Positions 27,298 through 37,169 of a DNA stretch of 37,169 nt are shown one piece after another (within the stretch, counting starts at the first letter, position 1; the number at the start of each line of letters is the position of its first letter). The stretch covers positions 1 to 37,169 of the forward strand of contig JAGWZE010000035.1 in the NCBI GenBank assembly GCA_018969015.1, written 5' to 3'. The notes below the pieces were generated by a model that saw only the letters and a program-made list of their open reading frames with translations, was not told the origin of the DNA and ran no database searches. Both the position numbers and the translations under genes were made by a program. Source of the stretch: Alphaproteobacteria bacterium. GTDB taxonomy: Bacteria > Pseudomonadota > Alphaproteobacteria > Caulobacterales > Aquidulcibacteraceae.

Positions 27298-27801
27298 TCA
27301 AAGCGCCAGCGCCGCGCGCCACCCATGCGTTGTCAGATCCGGCTGTAGTCCCACGAACTCCGGCGTGAATTCGGGCTCCCAGGGAAACACGCCCGCCGCG
27401 TCAGGCCACACGAGCTGCAGGCACGGAAACGCGTCGCCGGCATAGAACCACCGGCTCCATCCCAGGTGGTCCTCGTAGTGCCGCACGTCGACCGGAAAAA
27501 CGTAGATCGGCAAATCCGCGAGCACGCCGTCCAAACGCACACCCGCACGCAGCGGCCGCCCGTCCCGAACATCGCGGAAGACGTCCCACAACACGTCGTG
27601 GGCGATTTCACCGTCCAGCCCGAAGACGATGACCTCGGGATGGTTCAGCGTGACGCAGAAGCCTGTCGTGAACGAGAAGCCCGACGCGTCGCCCTCGGCG
27701 TAGATATGCGTGCCGAACCAGCCATGCGTCCGGATCTGCGCGACGAATTCGCGCTCGTCCTCGTCGAGAACCTCTTCCGGAGCATCAAGGGCCGTCAACA
27801 T
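27298..27801 (-). CDS. DUF4262 domain protein
   Basis: A soluble 167-residue protein matching the DUF4262 family, whose function is unknown. Typical features are VAQIRTHGWFGTHIYAEGDASGFSFTTGF followed by HPEVIVFGL, HYEDHLGWSRWFYAGDAFPCLQLVWPD, and the Trp/Pro-rich C-terminus GVFPWEPEF. I place the start at the ATG at 27801 (MLTALDAPEEVLDEDEREF); a TTG 36 bases upstream would add a short tail. The gene ends 7 bp from the convergent hydrolase and starts 66 bp after the sugar dehydrogenase gene on the same strand. Confidence 0.82.
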   Translation of the reverse strand: MLTALDAPEEVLDEDEREFVAQIRTHGWFGTHIYAEGDASGFSFTTGFCVTLNHPEVIVFGLDGEIAHDVLWDVFRDVRDGRPLRAGVRLDGVLADLPIYVFPVDVRHYEDHLGWSRWFYAGDAFPCLQLVWPDAAGVFPWEPEFTPEFVGLQPDLTTHGWRAALAL

Positions 27802-27867
27802 GACCCGACGATACGCCGCCGGCGTCGCGCCCCACAACGCGGCGCAACGCCACCAGCGCCCCCTTGC

Positions 27868-29052
27868 TCAGCCCGCCGGCTCGAGACGCAGCAGCCGCCC
27901 GCGCTCGCCGTCCGTCAGCACGTAGACGAACCCGTCCGGGCCGACGCGCACGTCGCGCACGCGCTCGCCGACCGGGATCCGCGTCTCCCGCGCCCGCTGC
28001 CCCTCCTGGGGCCGCACGACGCGGATGTCCTGCGTGATCAGCCCGCCCGAGAGCACGGCGCCCTGCAGGCCCGGCAAGCGATCGCCGCGATAAACCGCAA
28101 GCCCCGAGGGCGCATGCGTATCGAGCCATACGACGACCGGATCGCGCACGTCCGGCGTGCGCGTCTTTTCCGAGATCACCGCGCCGTCCGCGTACTCTCG
28201 CGCATAGGTCACGGCGGGCCAGCCATAATTGGCGCCGGCCTCCAGCACGTTGAGCTCGTCGCCGCCCGCGGCGCCATGCTCGCTCGCCCAGATCCGCCCC
28301 GTCGCCGCGTCGAACGCGAGGCCCTGCACGTTGCGGTGGCCATAGGTCCAAACGCTTGCGCGCGCGCCGCCCGCCGCGCCGGCGTCCGACGCGAACGGAT
28401 TGCCCGCCCGCGGCTTCCCGTCAGGCGTGAGGCGGAACACCTTGCCGAAAGACGTGCCGAGATTTTGCGCCTGCGTGCGAATGAACGCGCCCTGGAACTG
28501 CACCGGCGGATTGCCGCCGTCGCCGATGCTGACGAGCAGCGCGCCGTCCGGCGTGAACAAAAGCCGCGATCCGAAATGCTGGCCGCGCTCTTTGGCGTCC
28601 GGGTTGCGATAGACGGTCGTCATCCCCTTCAGGGCGCCGCCGTCCAGCTTCGCGCGCGCCACCACCGTGCGATTGGCCGCCGCGTCGCCTTCGGCATAGG
28701 TGAAGTACAGCGTGCGATCGCGCGCGAAATTCGGGCTCGCGGCCACGTCCATCAGGCCGCCCTGGCCGCGCGTGATGCCGCCGTCGCCGCCGGACGTCAC
28801 GGGCGCGGGGAACGGGATCGCCGCGCCGTCCAGCGCGCCGTTGCGGATGATGCGCACGCGCCCTTCGCGCTCGGTGACGACGATCGCGCCATCCGGCAGC
28901 CACGCCATCCCCCAAGGATACGTGAGACCGTCCACGACGGGCGTGAGCTTCACGCCCTCTTCCACCGCCACGCGTCCGCGTGAAATGCGCGGATCGGCGA
29001 ACGCATCGACGGCGACGAACGCAAACAAGGCGGCGAGCAACGCGCAACGCAT
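27868..29052 (-). CDS. Exported PQQ-dependent sugar dehydrogenase family protein
   Basis: A predicted periplasmic beta-propeller enzyme of 394 residues, related to soluble aldose/glucose dehydrogenases (YliI/Asd type) that use pyrroloquinoline quinone. The signal peptide is MRCALLAALFAFVAVDAFA. Family motifs are LTYPWGMAWLPDGAIVVTER, GGLMDVAASPNFARDRTLYFTY, QHFGSRLLFTPDGALLVSIGDGG, VWTYGHRNVQGLAFD and SEHGAAGGDELNVLEAGANYGWP. The ATG at 29052 has GGAGGAA about 8 bases upstream and gives a clean signal peptide. No PQQ-synthesis genes are in the window, so cofactor use is inferred from the family. It lies 128 bp downstream of atpC, in the same direction. Confidence 0.9.
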   Translation of the reverse strand: MRCALLAALFAFVAVDAFADPRISRGRVAVEEGVKLTPVVDGLTYPWGMAWLPDGAIVVTEREGRVRIIRNGALDGAAIPFPAPVTSGGDGGITRGQGGLMDVAASPNFARDRTLYFTYAEGDAAANRTVVARAKLDGGALKGMTTVYRNPDAKERGQHFGSRLLFTPDGALLVSIGDGGNPPVQFQGAFIRTQAQNLGTSFGKVFRLTPDGKPRAGNPFASDAGAAGGARASVWTYGHRNVQGLAFDAATGRIWASEHGAAGGDELNVLEAGANYGWPAVTYAREYADGAVISEKTRTPDVRDPVVVWLDTHAPSGLAVYRGDRLPGLQGAVLSGGLITQDIRVVRPQEGQRARETRIPVGERVRDVRVGPDGFVYVLTDGERGRLLRLEPAG

Positions 29053-29180
29053 GGGCAATTCCTCCGGGAGCGCCGCCGGCATAGCCGGGCGCGCCCGCGA
29101 GGCAGACTCAGAAGGTCGTGAGCCGCACAGAGAACAGCGCGCGCCGGAGGGGCCGCGCTCGGCGCATCAGGCTCGAGGCG

Positions 29181-29579
29181 TCAGCCCTTCGCCGCGCGCA
29201 ACGCCGTCAGACGCGTCACCGCCGCCTGCGCGCGCGCCTTGCGCGCGTCGTCCTTGGCGTCCGCGAGATCTTCGTTCGCGGCTTTCAGATCGGCCTCGAT
29301 CTGCTCGACCGTCACCTGCGCGAGGTCGACGGCGTCGCTCGCCAGCACCGTCAGGCCGGCCGGCGTCACGTCCGCGAAGCCGCCATTGACGAAGATGCGC
29401 CGCTCGGAGCCGCCATCGAGAATGCGCAGCGCGCCGGCCTTCACCGTCGCCATCAGCGGCGCATGACGCGGCAGCACGCCGAACTCGCCTTCCGTGCCCG
29501 GCACGACGACCTGATCCACGTCCCCGTGGAACAGCTCCCGCTCGGGAGACACCAGCGCGAAGGTCAGTTTCTCAGCCAT
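29181..29579 (-). CDS. atpC: ATP synthase F1 epsilon subunit
   Basis: Epsilon subunit of F1, linking the gamma rotor to the c-ring and able to inhibit ATP hydrolysis. It has 132 residues, with the N-terminal beta-sandwich (LTFALVSPERELFHGDVDQVVVPGTEGEFGVLPRHAPLMATVKAG) followed by the C-terminal helical part (VTVEQIEADLKAANEDLADAKDD). It is the last gene of the atp operon. Its ATG lies three bases after the stop of the unusual 107-residue gene, and its GGGGAA ribosome-binding site lies within that gene's end, so the extra gene is well integrated. Confidence 0.95.
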   Translation of the reverse strand: MAEKLTFALVSPERELFHGDVDQVVVPGTEGEFGVLPRHAPLMATVKAGALRILDGGSERRIFVNGGFADVTPAGLTVLASDAVDLAQVTVEQIEADLKAANEDLADAKDDARKARAQAAVTRLTALRAAKG

Positions 29580-29582
29580 CGT

Positions 29583-29906
29583 TCATTCCCCGGCCTTGGC
29601 CCCGGCTTGCGCCACAAGGACCGTCGCCTCGTCTTTCGTTTCCGCGCGCACCGCAACGCGGCTCTGCGGTTCGACCTGCTCAGCCGCGACGCCTTTCGGC
29701 AAGATCACGCGGCACACATTCGTGGCGAGCGCGTCGATCACCAGCGTGCCGCCGCCCGGCGTGCGCCACGCCATGACGCCCTTGCCCGACCCCGCAGGCG
29801 GGGCCACGCGCGTCAGGCCCGCCATCTCCGCCGCCATCACAGGGCACGCATCGGCCGCGAGCGGCGCGACGCAATGCGTCTGAAAATCGGCGACGGCGGC
29901 GTCCAC
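29583..29906 (-). CDS. Unrecognised 107-residue protein between atpD and atpC
   Basis: A small protein in the ATP synthase operon that I cannot assign. It starts with GTG (VDAAVADFQTHCVAPLAADACPV as encoded), has three cysteines (two near the start and one in ALATNVCRVILP) and a central WRTPGGGTLVIDAL. No signal peptide or membrane segment is seen. The F...C...W...CRV layout faintly resembles short secreted alphaproteobacterial proteins of the NMCC_0638 type, but the lack of a signal argues against that. It is not the DUF1476 zeta inhibitor, which has a different sequence. It begins 25 bp after atpD (GAGG before the GTG) and ends 3 bp before atpC. Codon use resembles neighbours. Confidence 0.7.
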   Translation of the reverse strand: MDAAVADFQTHCVAPLAADACPVMAAEMAGLTRVAPPAGSGKGVMAWRTPGGGTLVIDALATNVCRVILPKGVAAEQVEPQSRVAVRAETKDEATVLVAQAGAKAGE

Positions 29907-29931
29907 GGTGACCTCGCTCAGACGCGCCCGA

Positions 29932-31747
<1,816 letters not shown>

Positions 31748-31748
<1 letters not shown>

Positions 31749-32626
31749 CAGAGAGCCTCCGCCCCCGAAATGATCTCGATGAGTTCTTTGGTGATGTTGG
31801 CCTGGCGCTGGCGGTTGTAGCGCAGCGTCAGTTTCTTGATCAGGTCGCCGGCGTTGCGCGTGGCGTTGTCCATCGCGCTCATCTGGGCGCCGTAGAACCC
31901 GGCCTGGTTCTCGAGCAGCGCGCGCAGGATCTGCCCGCGCAGATAGCGCGGCAGCAGCGCCTCGAGGATCGCGGCCTCGTTCGGCTCGTAGGTGTAGAGC
32001 GCACCGCCGAGATCGGGAGCCGCAACGCCTTCCGGCGGAACCGCCGGAATGAATTGCTGCACCGTTGGCACCTGCGAGATCACCGAGCGGAACTTCGAGA
32101 ACACGATCGTCGCGACGTCGAACTCGCCGGCGTCGAACATCGAGAGCACCTTGTCGCCGATCAGGTCGGCGGCGCTGGCGTCAATCGTGCGGTAGGACGC
32201 GAGATCGATGAAGTCCACGATCAGCGCGCCATAGAGCCGGCGCAGCTGGTCCCGGCCCTTCTTGCCGACGCACAGGATCTTGACGGTCTTGCCCTCGTTC
32301 TGCAGCTGCGCGATGCGCTCGCGCGCGGCGCGCACGATCTGCGTGTTGAAGCCGCCGCACAGGCCGCGCTCGGACGTCATGACGACGACGAGATGCACCT
32401 GATCGGCGCCCGTGCCGGCGAGAAGCTTCGGCGCGCCGCCGCCTTTCACCGCGGCGGTGAGGTTGGCGATCACGGCCGCCAAGCGCTCCGCATACGGACG
32501 CGCCGCCTCGGCCGCGCCCTGCGCGCGCTTCAGCTTCGCCGCCGCCACCATCTGCATCGCCTTCGTGATCTTCTGCGTGGATTTCACGCTGGCGATGCGA
32601 TTGCGGAATTCCTTCAAGCTCGGCAT
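31748..32626 (-). CDS. atpG: ATP synthase F1 gamma subunit
   Basis: Central rotor shaft of F1, 292 residues. The N-terminal helix is [20 protein letters not shown] followed by [16 protein letters not shown]. The Rossmann-like middle includes [19 protein letters not shown], and the C-terminal helix ends [29 protein letters not shown] then [13 protein letters not shown]. All these are diagnostic. It starts 17 bp after atpA with GAGG upstream. Its stop overlaps the lipoprotein start by one base. Confidence 0.97.
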
Positions 32627-32643
32627 GGGCCGCTATCCTCAGC

Positions 32644-34215
<1,572 letters not shown>

Positions 34216-34776
34216 TTAGGCGGATTTCAGGGCGAGCTTGAGCTGCTCGAGCTTGGTCTTCACAGAAGCGTCGAACTGACGCGAACCGGCCCGGGCGACG
34301 AAGCCGCCGATCAGGCTCGGATCCACTTTCGTCACCGGCTCGACGTCGGCGCCCAGAGCGCGTGACAGGCCGGTCACGATCGTTTGAAGTTGGTCGGCCG
34401 AAAGCGGCGCGGCGGAGGTGATCTCCACCTGGCGCGAGCCCCGGTGCGCGGCGAGGCGGGCCTTCACCGCTTTCACGAACGCCGGCAGCACCACGGCGCG
34501 GCCGTTCTTGGCGATCACGCCCAGCGTATTGCGCCCCATCTGCGACAGGCCGAGCTTGGCGGCGACGGCGAGCAGCGCTTTCGCCTTGACGTCGGCGTCG
34601 ATCAGAGGCGAGGCCGCGACCGCCCGCAGATCGGCGCTTTCCTTCAGCGCGGCGCCGAGCAGATCGACGTCTTTTTCGAGCGCGGCCAAGGTGTTGCTCT
34701 CAAGCGCGAGGTCGAACGCCGCGGCGGCGTACCGGTTCGCCGCTTCGGAGAATTGGCCGTCGGAGTGGTCTGCCAC
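34216..34776 (-). CDS. atpH: ATP synthase F1 delta subunit
   Basis: Delta subunit (OSCP equivalent), joining F1 to the peripheral stalk; 186 residues. Features are the N-terminal helical bundle (EAANRYAAAAFDLALESNTL, PLIDADVKAKALLAVAAKLG) and the conserved C-terminal block VEITSAAPLSADQLQTIVTGL followed by VDPSLIGGFVARAGSRQFDASVKTKLEQLK. The frame has no ATG close to the domain; the GTG at 34776 gives VADHSDGQFSEAANRYA, equivalent to the usual start, though the ribosome-binding site is poor. It is the first gene of the operon; Fo genes are not present, as is normal in alphaproteobacteria. Confidence 0.94.
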   Translation of the reverse strand: MADHSDGQFSEAANRYAAAAFDLALESNTLAALEKDVDLLGAALKESADLRAVAASPLIDADVKAKALLAVAAKLGLSQMGRNTLGVIAKNGRAVVLPAFVKAVKARLAAHRGSRQVEITSAAPLSADQLQTIVTGLSRALGADVEPVTKVDPSLIGGFVARAGSRQFDASVKTKLEQLKLALKSA

Positions 34777-35056
34777 GAGGCGCGGATCCCGGGTTGCGGA
34801 AGCCTCAAAGCGGGCCGCGGCGGGGTGGGCCAAAGGGCCCCCGTCGCAGCGTCGACCGCCAATGGGCTTCGCGTGAAAAACAGCGTGTGCGTCAAAAGCC
34901 GGAGGGCAGCCCCTGCCCCCGGTTCCGATGCGCGCGCCTCCTAGCACGCGCCGTTCCGCCTTGACAACACCGCGAGAGCGCCGATCCGCCCCTTGGACAC
35001 CATAGCGCAGCGGCCGGAAACCAGTGCATAGAACCGGAAAATCAGAGGGGAGCGAC
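34777..35056. other. Divergent intergenic region atpH / MHS transporter
   Basis: A 280-bp region that must hold the atp operon promoter and the transporter promoter. A TTGACA reads toward the transporter near 34959, and a TTTTGACG reads toward atpH near 34890; neither has a clear -10 box at proper spacing. GAGGGGAG before 35057 is the transporter ribosome-binding site. I see no gene here. Confidence 0.4.
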
Positions 35057-36760
35057 ATGAGCGAGCCGAGCGCCGCCAGCGTGCCACAGGGCCGTCAGGA
35101 CGACGTTTCACCGCAGAAGATGCGTCAGGTCATTGCGGCGTCCGCCGCCGGCACCGTCTTCGAGTGGTACGACTTCTTCATTTTCGCCATCCTGACCTCG
35201 ATCATCTCGAAGCACTTCTACGCCGGCCTGCCGGACGCCCAGGCGTTCGTGTTCACCCTGCTGACGTTCGCGGTCGGGTTCATCGTGCGGCCGCTTGGCG
35301 CGTTGGTGTTCGGCAAGATGGGCGACACCAAGGGCCGCAAAGGCACCTTCCTCGTCACCATCACCTTGATGGGCGTCTCGACCGTCGCGATCGGTCTCCT
35401 GCCCGACTACCAGTGGTTCGAGAGCCATATCGGCGCCGGCGCCGGTCTGATCGCGCCCTGCCTGCTCATCCTGTGCCGTGTGCTGCAGGGCTTCGCGCTC
35501 GGCGGCGAGTATGGCGGCGCGGCGATCTATGTCGCCGAGCACGCCCCGCCTGAGAAGCGCGGCTACCACACGGGCTGGATCCAGACGTCCGCCGCGCTCG
35601 GCCTGCTCGGCGCGCTCGGCGTCGTGCTCCTCACCCGCTCGCTGATGGGCGAAGACGCGTTCCGCGAATGGGGCTGGCGCATCCCCTTCCTGGTCTCGAT
35701 CGGCCTGCTCGTGCTGTCGCTCTGGATCCGCCTCTCGCTCGAGGAGAGCCCCGCCTTCCAGCGGATGAAGGAGGAAGGCAAAGAAGCGCGCGCGATCTAT
35801 TCCGAGAGCTTCTTCAAGTGGGACAATCTGAAGATCGTCCTGATCTCGCTGTTCACGATCATGATGGCGCAGGGCGTCGTCTGGTACACGGGCAACTTCT
35901 ACACGCAGTTCTTCCTCGAACGTCTGCTGAAGCTGCCGTCCGTCGACGTGAACTATCTCATGCTCGTCGTGACGTTCGTCTCGGCGTTCCTCTATGTCTT
36001 TTTCGGCTGGCTGTCGGACAAGGTCGGGCGAAAGCCCGTCATGCTGTTCGGCATGATCCTGATGCTCGCGATGTACTTCCCGGGCTTCAAGCTGCTCACG
36101 CAGGCGGCCAACCCGCAGCTGGCGCAGGCGCAGGTCGCAGCGCCCGTCACCGTGTCCGCTCCGCTCGGCGCTTGCACGTTCCAGCTCGATCTCACGGGCG
36201 GCGCCCAGCAGTTCGGCCGCGCGTGCGACATCGCCAAGGGCGTGCTCGCCAACAACGGCGTCAACTACGCCAACGAGGTCGCGCCCGTCGGCGCGCCCGT
36301 CACCGTCCGCGTGGGCGATGTGGTCGTGACGCCGCCCGAAGCCGGCGGCCTTCCGCCGAGCGAGGTGAAGGCCAAGCGCACCGCCTTCGAGAAGGAGCTG
36401 AAAGCCGTCCTCGCCGCGAAGTCCTATCCCACCGCCGCCGCGGAGGACGGCGTGAACTGGCCGCTTCTGGTGGGCGTGATGCTCGTGTTCATCGTCGCCT
36501 GCACGGCGCTCTATGGGCCGCTCGCCGCGGCGATGGTCGAGCTCTTCCCGACGCGGATCCGCTACACCGCGATGAGCGTGCCCTACCACGTCGGCACGGG
36601 ATGGTTCGGCGGCCTGCAGCCGGCGATCTCCTTCGCGATCGTCACCGCCACCGGCGACATCTATGCCGGCCTGTGGTTCCCCGCGATCATCACCGGCGTC
36701 GCCGTACTCTGCACCCTCATCCTCCTCCCCGAAACCCGCACCCGCGACATCCACAGCTGA
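35057..36760 (+). CDS. MHS-family major facilitator transporter with a large extra domain
   Basis: A proton-symport-type transporter of the metabolite:H+ symporter family (related to ProP, KgtP and ShiA), 567 residues. The substrate is unknown. Family features are ASAAGTVFEWYDFFIFAIL at the start of TM1, VRPLGALVFGKMGDTKGRKG between TM2 and TM3, GFALGGEYGGAAIYVAEHAP, and GWLSDKVGRKPVM in the second half. About 12 spans are predicted. Residues about 350-466 form a polar insert after the segment FGMILMLAMYFPGFKLL, with two cysteines (GACTF, RACDI) and VRVGDVVVTPPEAG. That makes the protein longer than the usual 430-550. The same style of insert is known in a subset of MHS transporters. The ATG has GAGGGGAG upstream. 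Confidence 0.92.
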   Translation: MSEPSAASVPQGRQDDVSPQKMRQVIAASAAGTVFEWYDFFIFAILTSIISKHFYAGLPDAQAFVFTLLTFAVGFIVRPLGALVFGKMGDTKGRKGTFLVTITLMGVSTVAIGLLPDYQWFESHIGAGAGLIAPCLLILCRVLQGFALGGEYGGAAIYVAEHAPPEKRGYHTGWIQTSAALGLLGALGVVLLTRSLMGEDAFREWGWRIPFLVSIGLLVLSLWIRLSLEESPAFQRMKEEGKEARAIYSESFFKWDNLKIVLISLFTIMMAQGVVWYTGNFYTQFFLERLLKLPSVDVNYLMLVVTFVSAFLYVFFGWLSDKVGRKPVMLFGMILMLAMYFPGFKLLTQAANPQLAQAQVAAPVTVSAPLGACTFQLDLTGGAQQFGRACDIAKGVLANNGVNYANEVAPVGAPVTVRVGDVVVTPPEAGGLPPSEVKAKRTAFEKELKAVLAAKSYPTAAAEDGVNWPLLVGVMLVFIVACTALYGPLAAAMVELFPTRIRYTAMSVPYHVGTGWFGGLQPAISFAIVTATGDIYAGLWFPAIITGVAVLCTLILLPETRTRDIHS

Positions 36761-36791
36761 AGCGCGGGCACGCGCGCCGCCCGCCACAAAG

Positions 36792-36828
36792 CCCTCCCCC
36801 AGCGGGGGAGGGTTGGGAGGGGGAGATG
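36792..36828. repeat. Dispersed 37-bp palindromic repeat, copy B
   Basis: A 9-bp perfect stem CCCTCCCCC / GGGGGAGGG around AGC, followed by TTGGGAGGGGGAGATG. The 37 bases are the exact reverse complement of 15991-16027. It lies 31 bp after the transporter stop and may act as its terminator. Confidence 0.9.
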
Positions 36829-36846
36829 TGCGCTTCCCACCTCTCC

Positions 36847-36973
36847 GTCATCCTCACCTCGCACCCCGTGCGAGGCGGGGATAACGTCATCCTGGCCCGC
36901 GAGCGGGCCGGGACCAGAGACCACAGCCCCGCCGTCTGGATCCCCGCCGCGCCTGCGGCGCGTCGAGGATGAC
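36847..36973. repeat. Composite GTCATCCT-type palindromic region
   Basis: Two left ends (GTCATCCT at 36847 and 36896) and one right end (AGGATGAC ending at 36973) enclose nested stems such as CCTCGCACCCCGTGCGAGG, GGCCCGCGAGCGGGCC and GCGCCTGCGGCGC. The ends resemble the element at 11677-11771. It looks like one repeat inserted into or next to another. Confidence 0.65.
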
Positions 36974-37169
36974 GCCGCGCGGATGTGGGATAGACAAAAA
37001 CTAATCCGCCCCCGGACGATCCCGCCGCATACTCCTCCCGTCGCTGCGAAAGGGCGGTCGCGAACGTCACGAACGCGCAGCGGATCGGTGAACGGACTTG
37101 GACGGGGTGACGCCCGAAAGAGTTGCGGTCAGGACCCGGGAAAACCTGCCTCGAGAGCAGGGTCGCCCC
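36974..37169. other. Unassigned sequence at the right edge, possibly structured
   Basis: No convincing coding frame was found on either strand. The last 70 bases contain CGGGGTGACGCCCG, GGACCCGGGAAAACCTGC and CCTGC-CTCGAGA-GCAGG, which can fold. On the minus strand the last hairpin is followed by TTTT, resembling a terminator, and a short frame there ends GDPALEAGFPGS-stop, which could be the end of a minus-strand gene beyond the window. It does not match RNase P, tmRNA, SRP RNA or riboswitch patterns that I know. Confidence 0.3.

Noticed and set aside
27802-27837. Upstream TTG start for the DUF4262 gene giving WGATPAAYRR, resembling the end of an AraC-type regulator
   Set aside because: Only a dozen codons are involved, no helix-turn-helix is encoded upstream in any frame, and the ATG at 27801 fits the family better.
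37080-37169. Possible cobalamin riboswitch or RNase P RNA because of GTCAGGA...ACCTGCC and GAAAG motifs
   Set aside because: The B12-box spacing is wrong by about nine bases and other conserved blocks are missing. The RNase P GAGGAAAGTCCGGGCTCC element is absent.

Overview
This window is a high-GC (roughly two-thirds G+C or more), gene-dense stretch of an alphaproteobacterial chromosome. Three things point there: the order rplU-rpmA-(acetyltransferase)-obgE-proB-proA-nadD-rsfS-rlmH-EnvC/M23-ctpA-divergent polysaccharide deacetylase-rppH, the rdgB-hemW pair, and an F1-only atpHAGDC operon. The style of SucA, a TTAA-rich CtrA-like site and a possible EcfG-type stress promoter would fit a Caulobacterales/Hyphomonadaceae-like lineage, but I cannot name the genus. 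No tRNA, rRNA, CRISPR array, prophage or insertion sequence was seen.

Layout. (1) 1-6878, mostly minus strand: TCA-cycle genes sucD, sucA and the start of sucB. They are separated by small accessory genes, and sucC is absent from its usual place before sucD. A membrane protein and a glyoxalase I lie upstream of sucD. (2) 6920-8676, minus: hemW and rdgB, overlapping by 4 bp. (3) 8791-11662: a DUF2975 membrane protein with its Cro/C1-type regulator, two small hydrophilic proteins diverging from a possible stress promoter, then hpf and ptsN. (4) 11677-13585: acetate kinase between two palindromic repeats, then a DCC-family thiol-disulfide protein. (5) 13673-26437, mostly plus: the ribosome-assembly, proline, NAD and cell-envelope cluster listed above. 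Opposite-strand genes interrupt it (a dienelactone hydrolase-like gene before obgE, an acetyltransferase between nadD and rsfS), and palindromic repeats lie in several of its gaps. (6) 26454-29052: an alpha/beta hydrolase, a DUF4262 protein and an exported PQQ-type sugar dehydrogenase. (7) 29181-34776, minus: the F1 ATP synthase operon with two extra genes, a predicted lipoprotein between atpG and atpD and an unrecognised 107-residue protein between atpD and atpC. (8) 35057-36760: an MHS-family transporter, followed by repeat-rich sequence to the window end.

At least three families of short palindromic repeats occur between genes. One 37-bp unit is present in two identical copies in opposite orientation about 20.8 kb apart.

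Most of the window is ordinary housekeeping. The points most worth a second look are the two extra genes inside the ATP synthase operon (the lipoprotein has visibly lower G+C and is start/stop-coupled to atpG), an rsfS frame with no ATG, GTG or TTG start, a cluster of TTAA boxes before the EnvC-like gene, the detached sucC, and unassigned sequence at the right edge. All calls come from reading the sequence; no searches were run.
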